A DNA stretch of 64,000 bases from an uncultured Lachnospiraceae bacterium. Its GTDB lineage: Bacteria; Bacillota; Clostridia; Lachnospirales; Lachnospiraceae. The DNA is taken from assembly GCA_902802515.1 (NCBI GenBank), contig CADCMM010000001.1:1-64000 (forward strand), written 5' to 3'. Made by a program: the position numbers and the translations under genes. Positions 8,568-16,483 of this stretch are shown here, piece by piece (position 1 is the first letter of the stretch; every line of letters begins with the position of its first letter). The notes under the pieces were generated by a model that saw only the letters and a program-made list of their open reading frames with translations, did no database searches and was not told the DNA's origin.

Positions 8568-9359
8568 ATGAAAAACAGGAAGAAATTTGCGGCACTTACA
8601 TTGTCAGCTATGATGGCAGCATCCTTTGCAGCTCCGGCTTTTGGGGACAGCGCAGTTACCAGCGTGGATGATCTTCCGGGAAAAACCATCGGTGTGCAGC
8701 TGGGAACCACAGGTGATATTTATGCAACGGATTATGAAGAAGAGGGTTCCACTATTGAGCGTTTCAACAAAGGAAACGATGCGGTTATGGCGTTGAAGCA
8801 GGGCAAAGTGGATTGCGTGATCATCGATGAGCAGCCTGCAAAGGCATTTGTAGAGAAGAACGATGATCTGACTATTCTGGATGAAGAGTTTGCTTTGGAG
8901 GATTACGCTATCGCCGTTTCCAAGGACAATGCGGAGCTGACCGAGAAGATTAACGCGGCTCTGGCAGAATTGAAAGAAGAGGGCGTAATTGACGATATCA
9001 TTAACAATTACATTGGGGATGATACCAAGGGGAAAACTCCTTATGAGTCTCCGGAAGATGTGGATCGTTCTAATGGGACTCTGGTAATGGCTACCAACGC
9101 TTACTTCCCGCCCTACGAATATTATGAGGAGCAGAAAGTGGTAGGTATCGACGCGGATCTGGCTTTGGCCATCGCGGATAAGCTTGGTATGGAACTGCAG
9201 ATCGAAGATATGGAGTTTGACTCCATCATCACTGCGGTACAGTCCGGCAAGGCAGATATCGGCGTGGCTGGTATGACCGTGACAGAGGATCGTCTGAAAA
9301 ATATCGACTTCACAGACTCCTACACCACCGCTAAACAGGTAATTATCGTACAGAAGTAA
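8568..9359 (+). CDS. Amino acid ABC transporter substrate-binding protein with circularly permuted lobes
   Basis: A 263-residue secreted binding protein of the SBP_bac_3 (polar amino acid) family. Residues 1-26 are a signal peptide (AAPAFG cleavage region, no lipobox Cys). The domain order is unusual: residues 31-120 (SVDDLPGKTIGVQLGTTGD onward) are what is normally the second lobe, residues 121-149 are the usual C-terminal helices, and only after a linker (150-170) comes LVMATNAYFPPYEYY, the usual N-terminus of the mature protein, running to MTVTEDRLKNIDFTDSY and ending with KQVIIVQK. In canonical relatives that last segment is directly followed by the SVDDL segment, so the gene is a clean circular permutation cut at the first hinge strand. 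SD GGAGGAG before ATG 8568. Followed by permease and ATPase genes; probable arginine/basic amino acid uptake. Confidence 0.9.
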   Translation: MKNRKKFAALTLSAMMAASFAAPAFGDSAVTSVDDLPGKTIGVQLGTTGDIYATDYEEEGSTIERFNKGNDAVMALKQGKVDCVIIDEQPAKAFVEKNDDLTILDEEFALEDYAIAVSKDNAELTEKINAALAELKEEGVIDDIINNYIGDDTKGKTPYESPEDVDRSNGTLVMATNAYFPPYEYYEEQKVVGIDADLALAIADKLGMELQIEDMEFDSIITAVQSGKADIGVAGMTVTEDRLKNIDFTDSYTTAKQVIIVQK

Positions 9360-9367
9360 GTATTGAT

Positions 9368-9480
9368 GGGACTGTCCTATGACGGGGTGTCACACGAAGC
9401 ATTTTATTGCATAATTATAGTTTTCATGCATTTAGTGTGACATTCCCCGGATTCGTAAGACAGTCTCAGTTTTTTATTAC
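9368..9480 (+). terminator. Long hairpin with T-run between binding protein and permease genes
   Basis: GGACTGTC..CGGGG.GTCACAC on the 5' side pairs in blocks with GTGTGAC..CCCCG..GACAGTC on the 3' side around an AT-rich loop, followed by six T residues. As a partial terminator it would give more binding protein than permease, as is usual for such operons. The GTCACAC/GTGTGAC arms resemble those of element A downstream. Confidence 0.7.
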
Positions 9481-9495
9481 AGTGAGGAAAGAAAC

Positions 9496-10185
9496 GTGAC
9501 TTTTCAGGAAAAATTATATCAGAACTTCATAGAGGACAAGCGTTACCTGTATCTTCTCAATGGCCTTGGAAACACACTGCGCATCACAGTGTTGGCGCTG
9601 CTGCTGGGTCTGGTGGTGGGTACCTTGATCGCTGTTGTCCGCACCACCAGTGATAAGACCGGAAAGCTGAGGATTTTAAACATCATTGCCAAAATCTACC
9701 TGACCGTTATTCGCGGCACTCCGGTGATGGTACAGCTTTTGATCATCTATTATGTCATTTTTGCATCATCCAGGGCGGACAAGTGGCTGATCGCTGCTCT
9801 GGCGTTTGGACTGAATTCCGGCGCTTACGTGGCGGAGATCATCCGCTCCGGTATCATGTCCATCGAAGCAGGACAGATGGAGGCGGGACGAAGCCTTGGC
9901 TTTAGCTATGCGGCGACCATGCGCTATATTATAGCGCCCCAGGCTTTCAAAAATGTGCTTCCGGCATTAGCAAATGAGTTTATTGTTCTTCTAAAAGAAA
10001 CTTCGGTCAGCGGATATATCGGCATCGCCGACCTTACCAGAGGCGGAGATATCATCCGGAGCGTTACCTATGAGGCGTTCCTTCCCCTCATTGCAGTGGC
10101 TCTGATCTACCTGGTGATCGTGATGGGGCTGAGCGCTGCCGTTGGTAAACTGGAGAGGAGGCTGAGAACAAGTGAGCGTAAGTAG
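9496..10185 (+). CDS. Amino acid ABC transporter permease
   Basis: The 229-residue membrane protein has the HisM/GlnP-type architecture: a first segment [25 protein letters not shown], then [20 protein letters not shown] and the EAA-loop region [34 protein letters not shown] that contacts the ATPase. About five transmembrane helices. The start is GTG at 9496, set by GAGGAAAG at 9483-9490. It overlaps the ATPase gene by 14 bases, so the two are translated together. Confidence 0.93.
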   Translation: MTFQEKLYQNFIEDKRYLYLLNGLGNTLRITVLALLLGLVVGTLIAVVRTTSDKTGKLRILNIIAKIYLTVIRGTPVMVQLLIIYYVIFASSRADKWLIAALAFGLNSGAYVAEIIRSGIMSIEAGQMEAGRSLGFSYAATMRYIIAPQAFKNVLPALANEFIVLLKETSVSGYIGIADLTRGGDIIRSVTYEAFLPLIAVALIYLVIVMGLSAAVGKLERRLRTSERK

Positions 10186-10915
10186 TGAAGTCCTGATCAA
10201 AGTGGATCATCTGAAAAAACATTTTGGCGAGCTGGATGTGCTGAATGATATTTCCACAGAGATCCGAAAGGGAGAAGTGATCGCCATCATCGGTCCTTCC
10301 GGCTGTGGAAAATCCACGTTTCTTCGGTCTTTGAATCTTTTGGAAACGCCAACTGGCGGAACAATTACCTTTGAGGGCGTGGATATTACAGATAAAAAAG
10401 TCAATGTAGATAAAATGCGCCAGAAGATCGGCATGGTCTTTCAGCAGTTTAATCTGTTTCCGCACATGACCATCAAGAAGAATATCATGCTGGCGCCGAC
10501 GAAATTGGGTCTGATGACAAAGGAAGAGGCATCTGCCAGAGCGGATGAACTCTTGGAACGTGTGGGTCTGCCGGACAAGGCAAATCAGTATCCCGATATG
10601 CTCTCCGGAGGTCAGAAACAGCGTATCGCTATTGCCCGGGCACTGGCTATGAATCCGGATGTGATGCTCTTTGATGAGCCAACCTCCGCGCTGGACCCGG
10701 AGATGGTGGGAGAGGTTCTGGAACTGATGAAGGAATTAGCGGAGGATGGCATGACCATGGTGGTGGTAACCCACGAGATGGGCTTCGCCAGGGAGGTTGC
10801 CACCAGAGTGCTGTTCATCGATGAAGGTGTTATTAAGGAAGAAAATACTCCAAAAGAATTTTTCGCTAACCCGAAAAACCCGAGGCTGAGAGATTTCCTG
10901 TCGAAGGTGCTGTAA
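10172..10915 (+). CDS. Amino acid ABC transporter ATP-binding protein (GlnQ type)
   Basis: A 247-residue ABC ATPase that powers the adjoining permease. Walker A is [18 protein letters not shown] at about residues 41-58, the Q-loop lies in [12 protein letters not shown], the signature is [17 protein letters not shown], Walker B is [15 protein letters not shown] and the switch histidine is in [11 protein letters not shown]. These residues and spacing are typical of polar amino acid importers. The GTG start at 10172 is supported by GAGAGGAGG upstream and overlap with the permease end. Confidence 0.95.
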   Translation: MSVSSEVLIKVDHLKKHFGELDVLNDISTEIRKGEVIAIIGPSGCGKSTFLRSLNLLETPTGGTITFEGVDITDKKVNVDKMRQKIGMVFQQFNLFPHMTIKKNIMLAPTKLGLMTKEEASARADELLERVGLPDKANQYPDMLSGGQKQRIAIARALAMNPDVMLFDEPTSALDPEMVGEVLELMKELAEDGMTMVVVTHEMGFAREVATRVLFIDEGVIKEENTPKEFFANPKNPRLRDFLSKVL

Positions 10916-10920
10916 GATAA

Positions 10921-11230
10921 ACACCCTGTTGCATAAACAAGGAGTTGTCACACTAAATGTATACTTTAACTAAATGTAGTTTTCTGAGAGCCTCATCATG
11001 GTTTTGTATCGTCACGCGCGCTTTGCGCACCTGACAGGTCGTCGGCACCATTCCAACGACACTACGTGTCAGGATGCCTCCTCGCCGGTACTTCCTGGCT
11101 GCAAGCTTTTGCGTAGCAGGCAGGTTAGTATCCGCTGCGCATGATGGGCAGCGAGAGCGTTCTTCAGAAAACTAGATTTAAGAAAAATTATGCTTAGTGT
11201 GGCAACTCCTTGTTTTTGCAGGGCAAGTGT
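10921..11230 (+). repeat. Structured repeat element A (nested long stems with conserved core)
   Basis: A 310-base region holding no gene. The outer stem pairs 10935-10956 with 11194-11215 (22 positions, containing GGAGTTGTCACAC and GTGTGGCAACTCC). A second stem pairs TAAATGTAGTTTTCTGA (10971-10987) with TCAGAAAACTAGATTTA (11164-11180). Inside lies a core (GAGAGCCTC, GGTACTTCCTGGCTGCAAGC, GCAGGCAGGTTAGTATCC, GGGCAGCGAGAGCGTTC) that is nearly identical in element B at 53554-53736, where the arms have a different sequence but still pair. Element A also has an extra hairpin domain of about 85 bases at 11001-11085. Could be a structured RNA, a miniature mobile element, or a terminator that has acquired an insert. 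Confidence 0.75.
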
Positions 11231-11340
11231 TTTATAATCTGAAAAGTTTTCATAGACGAAACTTGTAAAAGTGTATATAATACAATTTGTGTGGAAAACA
11301 ATTTAAGCGGCAAGCCGCGGATAAGGAGCTTATAAGCACA

Positions 11341-12630
11341 ATGGGAAAAGACGTTATCAATGTGGCTCTTTTAGGATTGGGTACAGTAGGCACCGGAGTA
11401 TATAAGGTGATGAAACAGCAGGAACCGGAGATGCCAGAGAAACTGAACACGGTTCTGAAAATAAAAAAAATACTGGTGCGCAATCTGGAAAAAGCAGCGA
11501 AAAAGGTGGAAGATACGTCCGTTCTGACAAATGACTGGAAAGAGATCGTCCAGGATGAGAGTATCGATATTGTAATAGAGGTGATGGGCGGTCTGGAACC
11601 GGCCGGAACTTACATTAAGGAAGCGCTTCTGGCAGGTAAAAGCGTGGTGACAGCCAACAAGGATCTGATCGCGGTGCGCGGAGGAGAACTTTTGGATACG
11701 GCTCAGGAAAACCATGTGGATCTGATGTTTGAAGCGTCGGTGGCGGGCGGCATTCCTATTATCGGCCCGTTAAAAGACAGCCTGTCAGCAAATTATATCA
11801 GTGAAGTCATGGGAATCGTGAATGGTACCACGAACTTCATCCTGAGCAAGATGACAGAAGAAGGAATGGATTATTATCAAGCTCTGACGGCAGCCACGCA
11901 GCTGGGATATGCGGAAGCGGACCCTACAGCGGATGTGGAGGGCTATGACGCGGGACGAAAGATTGCGATTATGGCATCCATCGCGTTCCATTCCAGAGTA
12001 ACGTTTGAGGATGTCTATACAGAAGGAATTACCCAGATCACGGCAAAGGATATTGCCTATGCCAGAGAACTGGGCTGGGTGATCAAGCTGCTTGGAGTAG
12101 CGAAAAATACTGCCGAGGGCGTGGAAGCCAGAGTGCATCCCATGCTGATTCCAAAGGAACATCCGCTGGCTACGGTATCTGGCTCTTACAATGCTGTGTT
12201 TGTACATGGTGACGCAGTGGATGATGTAATGTTTTATGGTCGGGGAGCCGGGGAGATGCCTACGGCCAGCGCGGTTATGGGAGATGTGTTCGCGGCGGCG
12301 AAAAATATCGTGAATCGCTCCGGCGGCTTCACTCGCTGCGGCTGTTACAAAAAATTGCCTATTAAGAAAATTGATGACATTATCAGCCGCTACTTCCTGC
12401 GTATGGAAGTTGAAAACAAACCGGGTGTTCTGGCTACAGTGGCCAGCGTGCTGGGTAATAATTCCGTAAGTATTGCGCAGGTATCCCAGACATCGAAGCA
12501 GGGGGACAGCGCTGAGATCGTGGTGGTGACCGATCATGTGAGAGAGTGCCATTTAAAAGATGCGCTGCTGACGTTCCAGAAGATGTCCATGGTGAAGTCG
12601 GTTTCCGCGCTGATCCGGGTTTACGGTTAA
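11341..12630 (+). CDS. hom: Homoserine dehydrogenase
   Basis: Reduces aspartate semialdehyde to homoserine, the branch leading to threonine and methionine. The 429-residue protein has the NAD(P) motif VALLGLGTVGTGVYK at residues 7-21, the substrate-binding core GIVNGTTNFILSKM and LGYAEADPTADVEGYDAGRK, and a C-terminal ACT domain from about residue 350 (FLRMEVENKPGVLATVASVLG) that normally senses threonine. It is monofunctional, not fused to aspartokinase. AAGGAG before ATG 11341. Followed by gpmI 63 bases downstream with no terminator, so the two may be co-transcribed. Confidence 0.95.
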   Translation: MGKDVINVALLGLGTVGTGVYKVMKQQEPEMPEKLNTVLKIKKILVRNLEKAAKKVEDTSVLTNDWKEIVQDESIDIVIEVMGGLEPAGTYIKEALLAGKSVVTANKDLIAVRGGELLDTAQENHVDLMFEASVAGGIPIIGPLKDSLSANYISEVMGIVNGTTNFILSKMTEEGMDYYQALTAATQLGYAEADPTADVEGYDAGRKIAIMASIAFHSRVTFEDVYTEGITQITAKDIAYARELGWVIKLLGVAKNTAEGVEARVHPMLIPKEHPLATVSGSYNAVFVHGDAVDDVMFYGRGAGEMPTASAVMGDVFAAAKNIVNRSGGFTRCGCYKKLPIKKIDDIISRYFLRMEVENKPGVLATVASVLGNNSVSIAQVSQTSKQGDSAEIVVVTDHVRECHLKDALLTFQKMSMVKSVSALIRVYG

Positions 12631-12693
12631 ATGATATTGTTATTTAAATATGAAAAAAAGATGCATAAGACGCAACATGAAGGAGAGGATAAG

Positions 12694-14235
12694 ATGAGCA
12701 AAAGACCAACAGTATTAATGATTTTGGATGGGTACGGATTAAATGAGAAGACGGAAGGCAATGCCATTGCTCAGGCGAACAAGCCGGTTATGGATAAACT
12801 GATGGCAGAGTATCCGTTTGTAAAGGGTTATGCCAGTGGATTGGCCGTAGGACTTCCGGATGGACAGATGGGTAATTCCGAGGTGGGTCATCTGAACATG
12901 GGGGCAGGCCGTATTGTTTACCAGGAACTGACAAGAATTACCAAGGAAATTCAGGACGGTGATTTCTTTGAAAATAAGGCGCTGCTGCATGCAATAGAAA
13001 ATGCAAAAGAGAATGATACCGCACTTCATATGTATGGTTTGTTGTCTGACGGCGGTGTGCACAGCCACAACACCCACCTTTATGCGTTGCTGGAGATGGC
13101 GAAGCGCCATGGATTGAAAAAAGTATATGTTCATTGTTTCCTGGATGGGCGTGATACACCGCCGGAATCCGGAAAGGATTTTGTTCAGGCATTGCAGGAT
13201 AAGATGGATGAGATCGGTGTTGGTGAGATCGCAACGGTCTCCGGCCGTTACTACGCAATGGACCGTGATAATCGCTGGGATCGTATCGAGAGGGCGTATG
13301 TGGCTCTGACGAAGGGTGAGGGTGTGACTGCGGCATCCGGAGTAGAGGCAGTGGCACAGTCCTATGAGAAGGGAGAAACGGATGAGTTCGTGCTTCCTAC
13401 TGTAGTATTAAAAAATGGAGTTCCCACAGCTGCGATCCAGGATGGCGATTCCATTATCTTCTTCAACTTCCGTCCGGACCGCGCAAGAGAGATCACCCGT
13501 ACCTTCTGCTGCGATGAGTTTGACGGCTTTGACCGCGGACCCCGCAAGAAAGTAGTCTATGTTTGCTTCTCTGAGTATGACGTGACGATTCCAAATAAGG
13601 AGATCGCGTTCCAGAAAGTATCGATTACGAATACATTCGGCGAATATCTGGCGGCGCATCATATGACTCAGGCCAGAATCGCGGAAACAGAAAAATACGC
13701 TCATGTTACCTTCTTCTTTAACGGAGGCGTAGAAGCACCCAATGAGGGAGAAGACCGCATATTGGTGAAATCTCCGAAGGTGGCTACCTACGACCTGAAG
13801 CCGGAGATGAGCGCTTTTGAAGTTTGCGATAAATTTGTGGAAGCCATCAAATCAGGTAAGTACGATGTGATCATCACCAACTTCGCGAATCCGGATATGG
13901 TGGGTCATACCGGCGTACTGCCCGCAGCCATCCAGGCTATCGAAGCGGTAGACCAGTGCGTAGGCAGAGTAGTAGAAGCTTTGAAAGAGGTAGACGGACA
14001 GATGTTCATCTGCGCTGACCATGGAAATGCCGAGCAGCTGATCGATTATGAGACTGGTGAACCGTTCACGGCCCATACCACAAACCCGGTACCGTTCATT
14101 CTGGTGAATTATGACCGTGGCTATACTCTGAGAGAGGGCGGCGTGCTGGCAGATATCATCCCGACCCTGATCGAGATGATGGGCATGGAGCAACCGAAAG
14201 AGATGACCGGAAAGTCATTGCTGATAAAGAAGTAA
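12694..14235 (+). CDS. gpmI: 2,3-bisphosphoglycerate-independent phosphoglycerate mutase
   Basis: Interconverts 3- and 2-phosphoglycerate using two manganese ions and a phosphoserine intermediate. The 513-residue sequence has the metal motif LMILDGYG near the N-terminus, the catalytic serine in GQMGNSEVGHLNMGAGR near residue 63, the metal-binding NFANPDMVGHTG and the ADHGNAEQ motif near the C-terminus. Length is normal. The ATG at 12694 follows AAGGAGAGGATAAG. It is separated from the gap-pgk-tpiA run and from eno, but completes the lower glycolysis set in this window. Confidence 0.97.
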   Translation: MSKRPTVLMILDGYGLNEKTEGNAIAQANKPVMDKLMAEYPFVKGYASGLAVGLPDGQMGNSEVGHLNMGAGRIVYQELTRITKEIQDGDFFENKALLHAIENAKENDTALHMYGLLSDGGVHSHNTHLYALLEMAKRHGLKKVYVHCFLDGRDTPPESGKDFVQALQDKMDEIGVGEIATVSGRYYAMDRDNRWDRIERAYVALTKGEGVTAASGVEAVAQSYEKGETDEFVLPTVVLKNGVPTAAIQDGDSIIFFNFRPDRAREITRTFCCDEFDGFDRGPRKKVVYVCFSEYDVTIPNKEIAFQKVSITNTFGEYLAAHHMTQARIAETEKYAHVTFFFNGGVEAPNEGEDRILVKSPKVATYDLKPEMSAFEVCDKFVEAIKSGKYDVIITNFANPDMVGHTGVLPAAIQAIEAVDQCVGRVVEALKEVDGQMFICADHGNAEQLIDYETGEPFTAHTTNPVPFILVNYDRGYTLREGGVLADIIPTLIEMMGMEQPKEMTGKSLLIKK

Positions 14236-14270
14236 AGTATTTCAGCTAATGTCTTTTTGAACAGAACATA

Positions 14271-14299
14271 TTGCTCAACAATGTATCATGTGATATATT
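14271..14299 (+). promoter_or_regulatory. Promoter of the putative type I toxin mRNA
   Basis: TTGCTC (14271-14276), 17-base spacer, TATATT (14294-14299) with a TG one base before it (extended -10). Predicted start near 14306, leaving an 80-base leader that contains two anti-Shine-Dalgarno segments. Confidence 0.65.
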
Positions 14300-14385
14300 T
14301 AATTTGTGGGAAACCATAGAGCAGGCGGCTTACCCTCCTTTATCGGAGGGGCAACCCTCCAGACAAAAGAAAGGAGGGTATGCCA

Positions 14386-14475
14386 ATGATTACATATCAG
14401 GACTTTTTCTTGTTTTGTACATTCATTGTAGCCCTTATCAGTCTGTTAGTTCAGATTTTTAAGGGCAGAAAATAG
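14386..14475 (+). CDS. Short hydrophobic peptide, putative holin-like / type I toxin
   Basis: Twenty-nine codons: MITYQDFFLFCTFIVALISL then a short basic tail ending KGRK. One transmembrane helix with a polar N-terminus and positive C-terminus is typical of small membrane toxins annotated as putative holin-like toxins in Firmicutes. A very strong AAAGGAGGGT site (14370-14379) lies just before the ATG, but ACCCTCCTTT at 14332-14341 is perfectly complementary to it and can hide it. An opposing promoter and RNA overlap the 3' untranslated region. The combination supports a type I toxin-antitoxin system; activity is inferred, not shown. Confidence 0.7.
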   Translation: MITYQDFFLFCTFIVALISLLVQIFKGRK

Positions 14476-14563
14476 CCGCCACTACTGCCAATAGTGACGG
14501 CTGCATTTTGTAGCCAGTAAACTACTTGAGGGTAAGCCGCTTCTATGGCTTCCCTTTTTTGTG
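14476..14563 (-). ncRNA. Candidate antisense antitoxin RNA
   Basis: A minus-strand promoter at 14570-14598 would start an RNA near 14563 that covers the 3' untranslated region of the toxin mRNA and ends after the hairpin AGCCG..CACTA/TAGTG..CGGCT at 14474-14502, which on this strand is followed by ATTTTCT. It is complementary to roughly 85 bases of the toxin mRNA 3' end, including the GAGGGTAAGCCG segment (14529-14540) that can pair with the toxin leader CGGCTTACCCTC (14326-14337). Confidence 0.6.
14531..14561 (+). terminator. Terminator of the toxin mRNA
   Basis: GGGTAAGCC pairs with GGCTTCCC across an eight-base loop and is followed by six T residues (14556-14561). The end of this transcript falls almost exactly where the antisense RNA begins. 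Confidence 0.75.
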
Positions 14564-14569
14564 TTTACA

Positions 14570-14598
14570 ATATAACACATCCAGGGAATGGTTTCAAG
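14570..14598 (-). promoter_or_regulatory. Antisense promoter for the putative antitoxin
   Basis: Read on the minus strand: TTGAAA (14598-14593), exactly 17 bases, TATATT (14575-14570). There is no minus-strand protein gene downstream for it to drive, which argues for a regulatory RNA. From 14599 to 14803 I see only AT-rich leader sequence of the protease gene. Confidence 0.7.
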
Positions 14599-14803
14599 AG
14601 GAGGATGCATTTTTTACTGGCAGTGAGAAATGAACGGAAGGGCATAAGCTGATATTCACAGGAAAAAAATAAAATTTTCACAATTTCAACACAAATATAA
14701 GATAGAGTGGATAACAGTTGGTAAAGAAAACGGTGCCCGTTTGGAAGATAATGAAAAGTGAAAAAGATCAGAGAACGGCACTTTTACGAAAGGGGTAAGA
14801 GGT

Positions 14804-16366
14804 ATGTCAAGAAAAGGAAACGGAAAGAAATATGCGGCGGTTTGCCTGAGCGGCGGGATTTTACTTGCGGCTCTGGCGATGTCACAGAATACACAGGGGA
14901 TCGTGGAGGCTGCAGAAAAAACGCAGGAGGAAACAGAAGTTTCCCTGGCGATCGCAGGCGGCCAGAAGCAGGAGGCTGCCTCCGCGGCACAGGAGGATAA
15001 GGAGGATGGCGTAAGGCTTTCGCTTGCCGGCATGGAGACAGAAGAGGAGACAGAAACGGAAACAGAGACTGAGAAAGAGACAGAGACAGAGGCAGTGGAA
15101 CAGGTCACTTATGAAACTCTGGAAACTACTGCTACCGGTGACGGCGGTATCTCCGCCATTGATGTTTCCGGTATTGTGGAGAATTGCATGCCTTCCATCG
15201 TGGCGATTACGAACAAATCTGTGCAGGAAGTGGAAAACTATTTTTATGGAACGATGGAATTCCCAAGTGAAAGCGCGGGTTCCGGAATTATCATCGCGCA
15301 GAATGCTACAGAGCTGATGATCGCTACGAACAAGCATGTAGTGGAGGACGCGCAGGAAATGACGGTATGCTTCACCGTTGATGTGGAAAATCCGGAGGAT
15401 CTGGTAGTTCCTGCTGTGACAAAGGGAACAGACAGAGAATTTGACCTGGCTGTGATCGCAGTCAAACTCAGCGATATTCCGGAAGGTGTATTGAGCCAGC
15501 TGAAAATTGCCACTCTGGGCAGCTCAGACAATCTGAAAGTTGGAGAAACGGCGATTGCCATTGGTAATGCTCTAGGAACCGGACAGACAGTTACCTGCGG
15601 TATTATCAGTGCTCTGGAGAGGGAGATCACTACAGAAGCAGGTACCTTCACCGAACTTCAGACGGACGCGGCCATCAATTTGGGATGCAGCGGAGGCGCT
15701 CTGCTGAACAAGCGCGGTGAGGTGATCGGAATCAATTCCGCCAAAGCAACGGCTGATTACGCGGAGAGCATGGGCTATGCGATTCCCATTGACACTGCTA
15801 TTCCGGTGCTTTCAAATCTGATCAACCGTCAGACCAGAGAAACGGTAGAGAACCACGGCTATATCGGTATCACGGTTGTTCCGGTATCAGACGAGGCGAT
15901 CCAGCTTTACAATATGCCGGCAGGCGCTTTTGTTTACGACGTGACGGAGGGCTCGGCAGGTGATGCCGCAGGACTGAAACAGGGTGATATCATCACCAAA
16001 TTTGATGGTATTTCCATTGACTCTTCGGATACGCTGGTGGAGACGCTGGCATACTACGAAGTAGGCGAGACCGTGACCGTAGAGATCCAGCAGGCAGTGG
16101 ACGGCGCTTATGTGGCAAAAGAAGTGGAAGTGACCTTGCAGCAGGGCACCTCTTCCACCGACACGGAGAGTGACAAAGAAAAAACTGACAAGAAGGATCG
16201 GAAGGAAATTCCGAACCAGGAACAGGCTCCGGATGAGAACCAGGAAGAACGCGGAAACGGCAATGATATACCACAGCAGTTCTTTGATGAGGATGATTTT
16301 TTTGGTGACTACTATGGCGGGGAAAACAACGATGGTTTTGGAAGCCTTTACGATTTCTTCTTCTAA
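14804..16366 (+). CDS. HtrA/DegP-like membrane-anchored serine protease with PDZ domain
   Basis: A 520-residue envelope protease. Residues 7-27 form a signal anchor; residues 75-98 are a Glu/Thr-rich low-complexity linker. The trypsin-like domain follows with catalytic His in ATNKHVVED, Asp in REFDLAVIAV and Ser in NLGCSGGALLN (the usual GNSGG is GCSGG here). A PDZ domain starts near residue 350 (GYIGITVVPVSDEA, then GSAGDAAGLKQGDIITKFDG). The C-terminus from residue 450 is highly charged, acidic and ends in a Phe/Tyr/Asp-rich tail. HtrA proteins degrade or refold misfolded exported proteins. Single gene between the toxin locus and eno. Confidence 0.9.
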   Translation: MSRKGNGKKYAAVCLSGGILLAALAMSQNTQGIVEAAEKTQEETEVSLAIAGGQKQEAASAAQEDKEDGVRLSLAGMETEEETETETETEKETETEAVEQVTYETLETTATGDGGISAIDVSGIVENCMPSIVAITNKSVQEVENYFYGTMEFPSESAGSGIIIAQNATELMIATNKHVVEDAQEMTVCFTVDVENPEDLVVPAVTKGTDREFDLAVIAVKLSDIPEGVLSQLKIATLGSSDNLKVGETAIAIGNALGTGQTVTCGIISALEREITTEAGTFTELQTDAAINLGCSGGALLNKRGEVIGINSAKATADYAESMGYAIPIDTAIPVLSNLINRQTRETVENHGYIGITVVPVSDEAIQLYNMPAGAFVYDVTEGSAGDAAGLKQGDIITKFDGISIDSSDTLVETLAYYEVGETVTVEIQQAVDGAYVAKEVEVTLQQGTSSTDTESDKEKTDKKDRKEIPNQEQAPDENQEERGNGNDIPQQFFDEDDFFGDYYGGENNDGFGSLYDFFF

Positions 16367-16436
16367 GATTTAAGGTTTAATTTATACTTTTCTGGACACA
16401 ATAAAGTTAGAAAGTAATCATATTGAAAAGAAACAA

Positions 16437-16468
16437 GGGGGTTGTCGGATCATTGCGGCAGCCCCCGA
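16437..16468 (+). other. Leader hairpin just upstream of eno
   Basis: GGGGGTTGTCG and CGGCAGCCCCC pair with one G-U pair, ending eight bases before the AGGAGG of eno. There is no T-run, so it is more likely an mRNA leader structure than a terminator. Confidence 0.5.
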
Positions 16469-16483
16469 TCCAGGAGGTATAAA

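Noticed and set aside
10921-11230. Insertion sequence
   Set aside because: Element A has inverted ends but no transposase frame and no clear target-site duplication.
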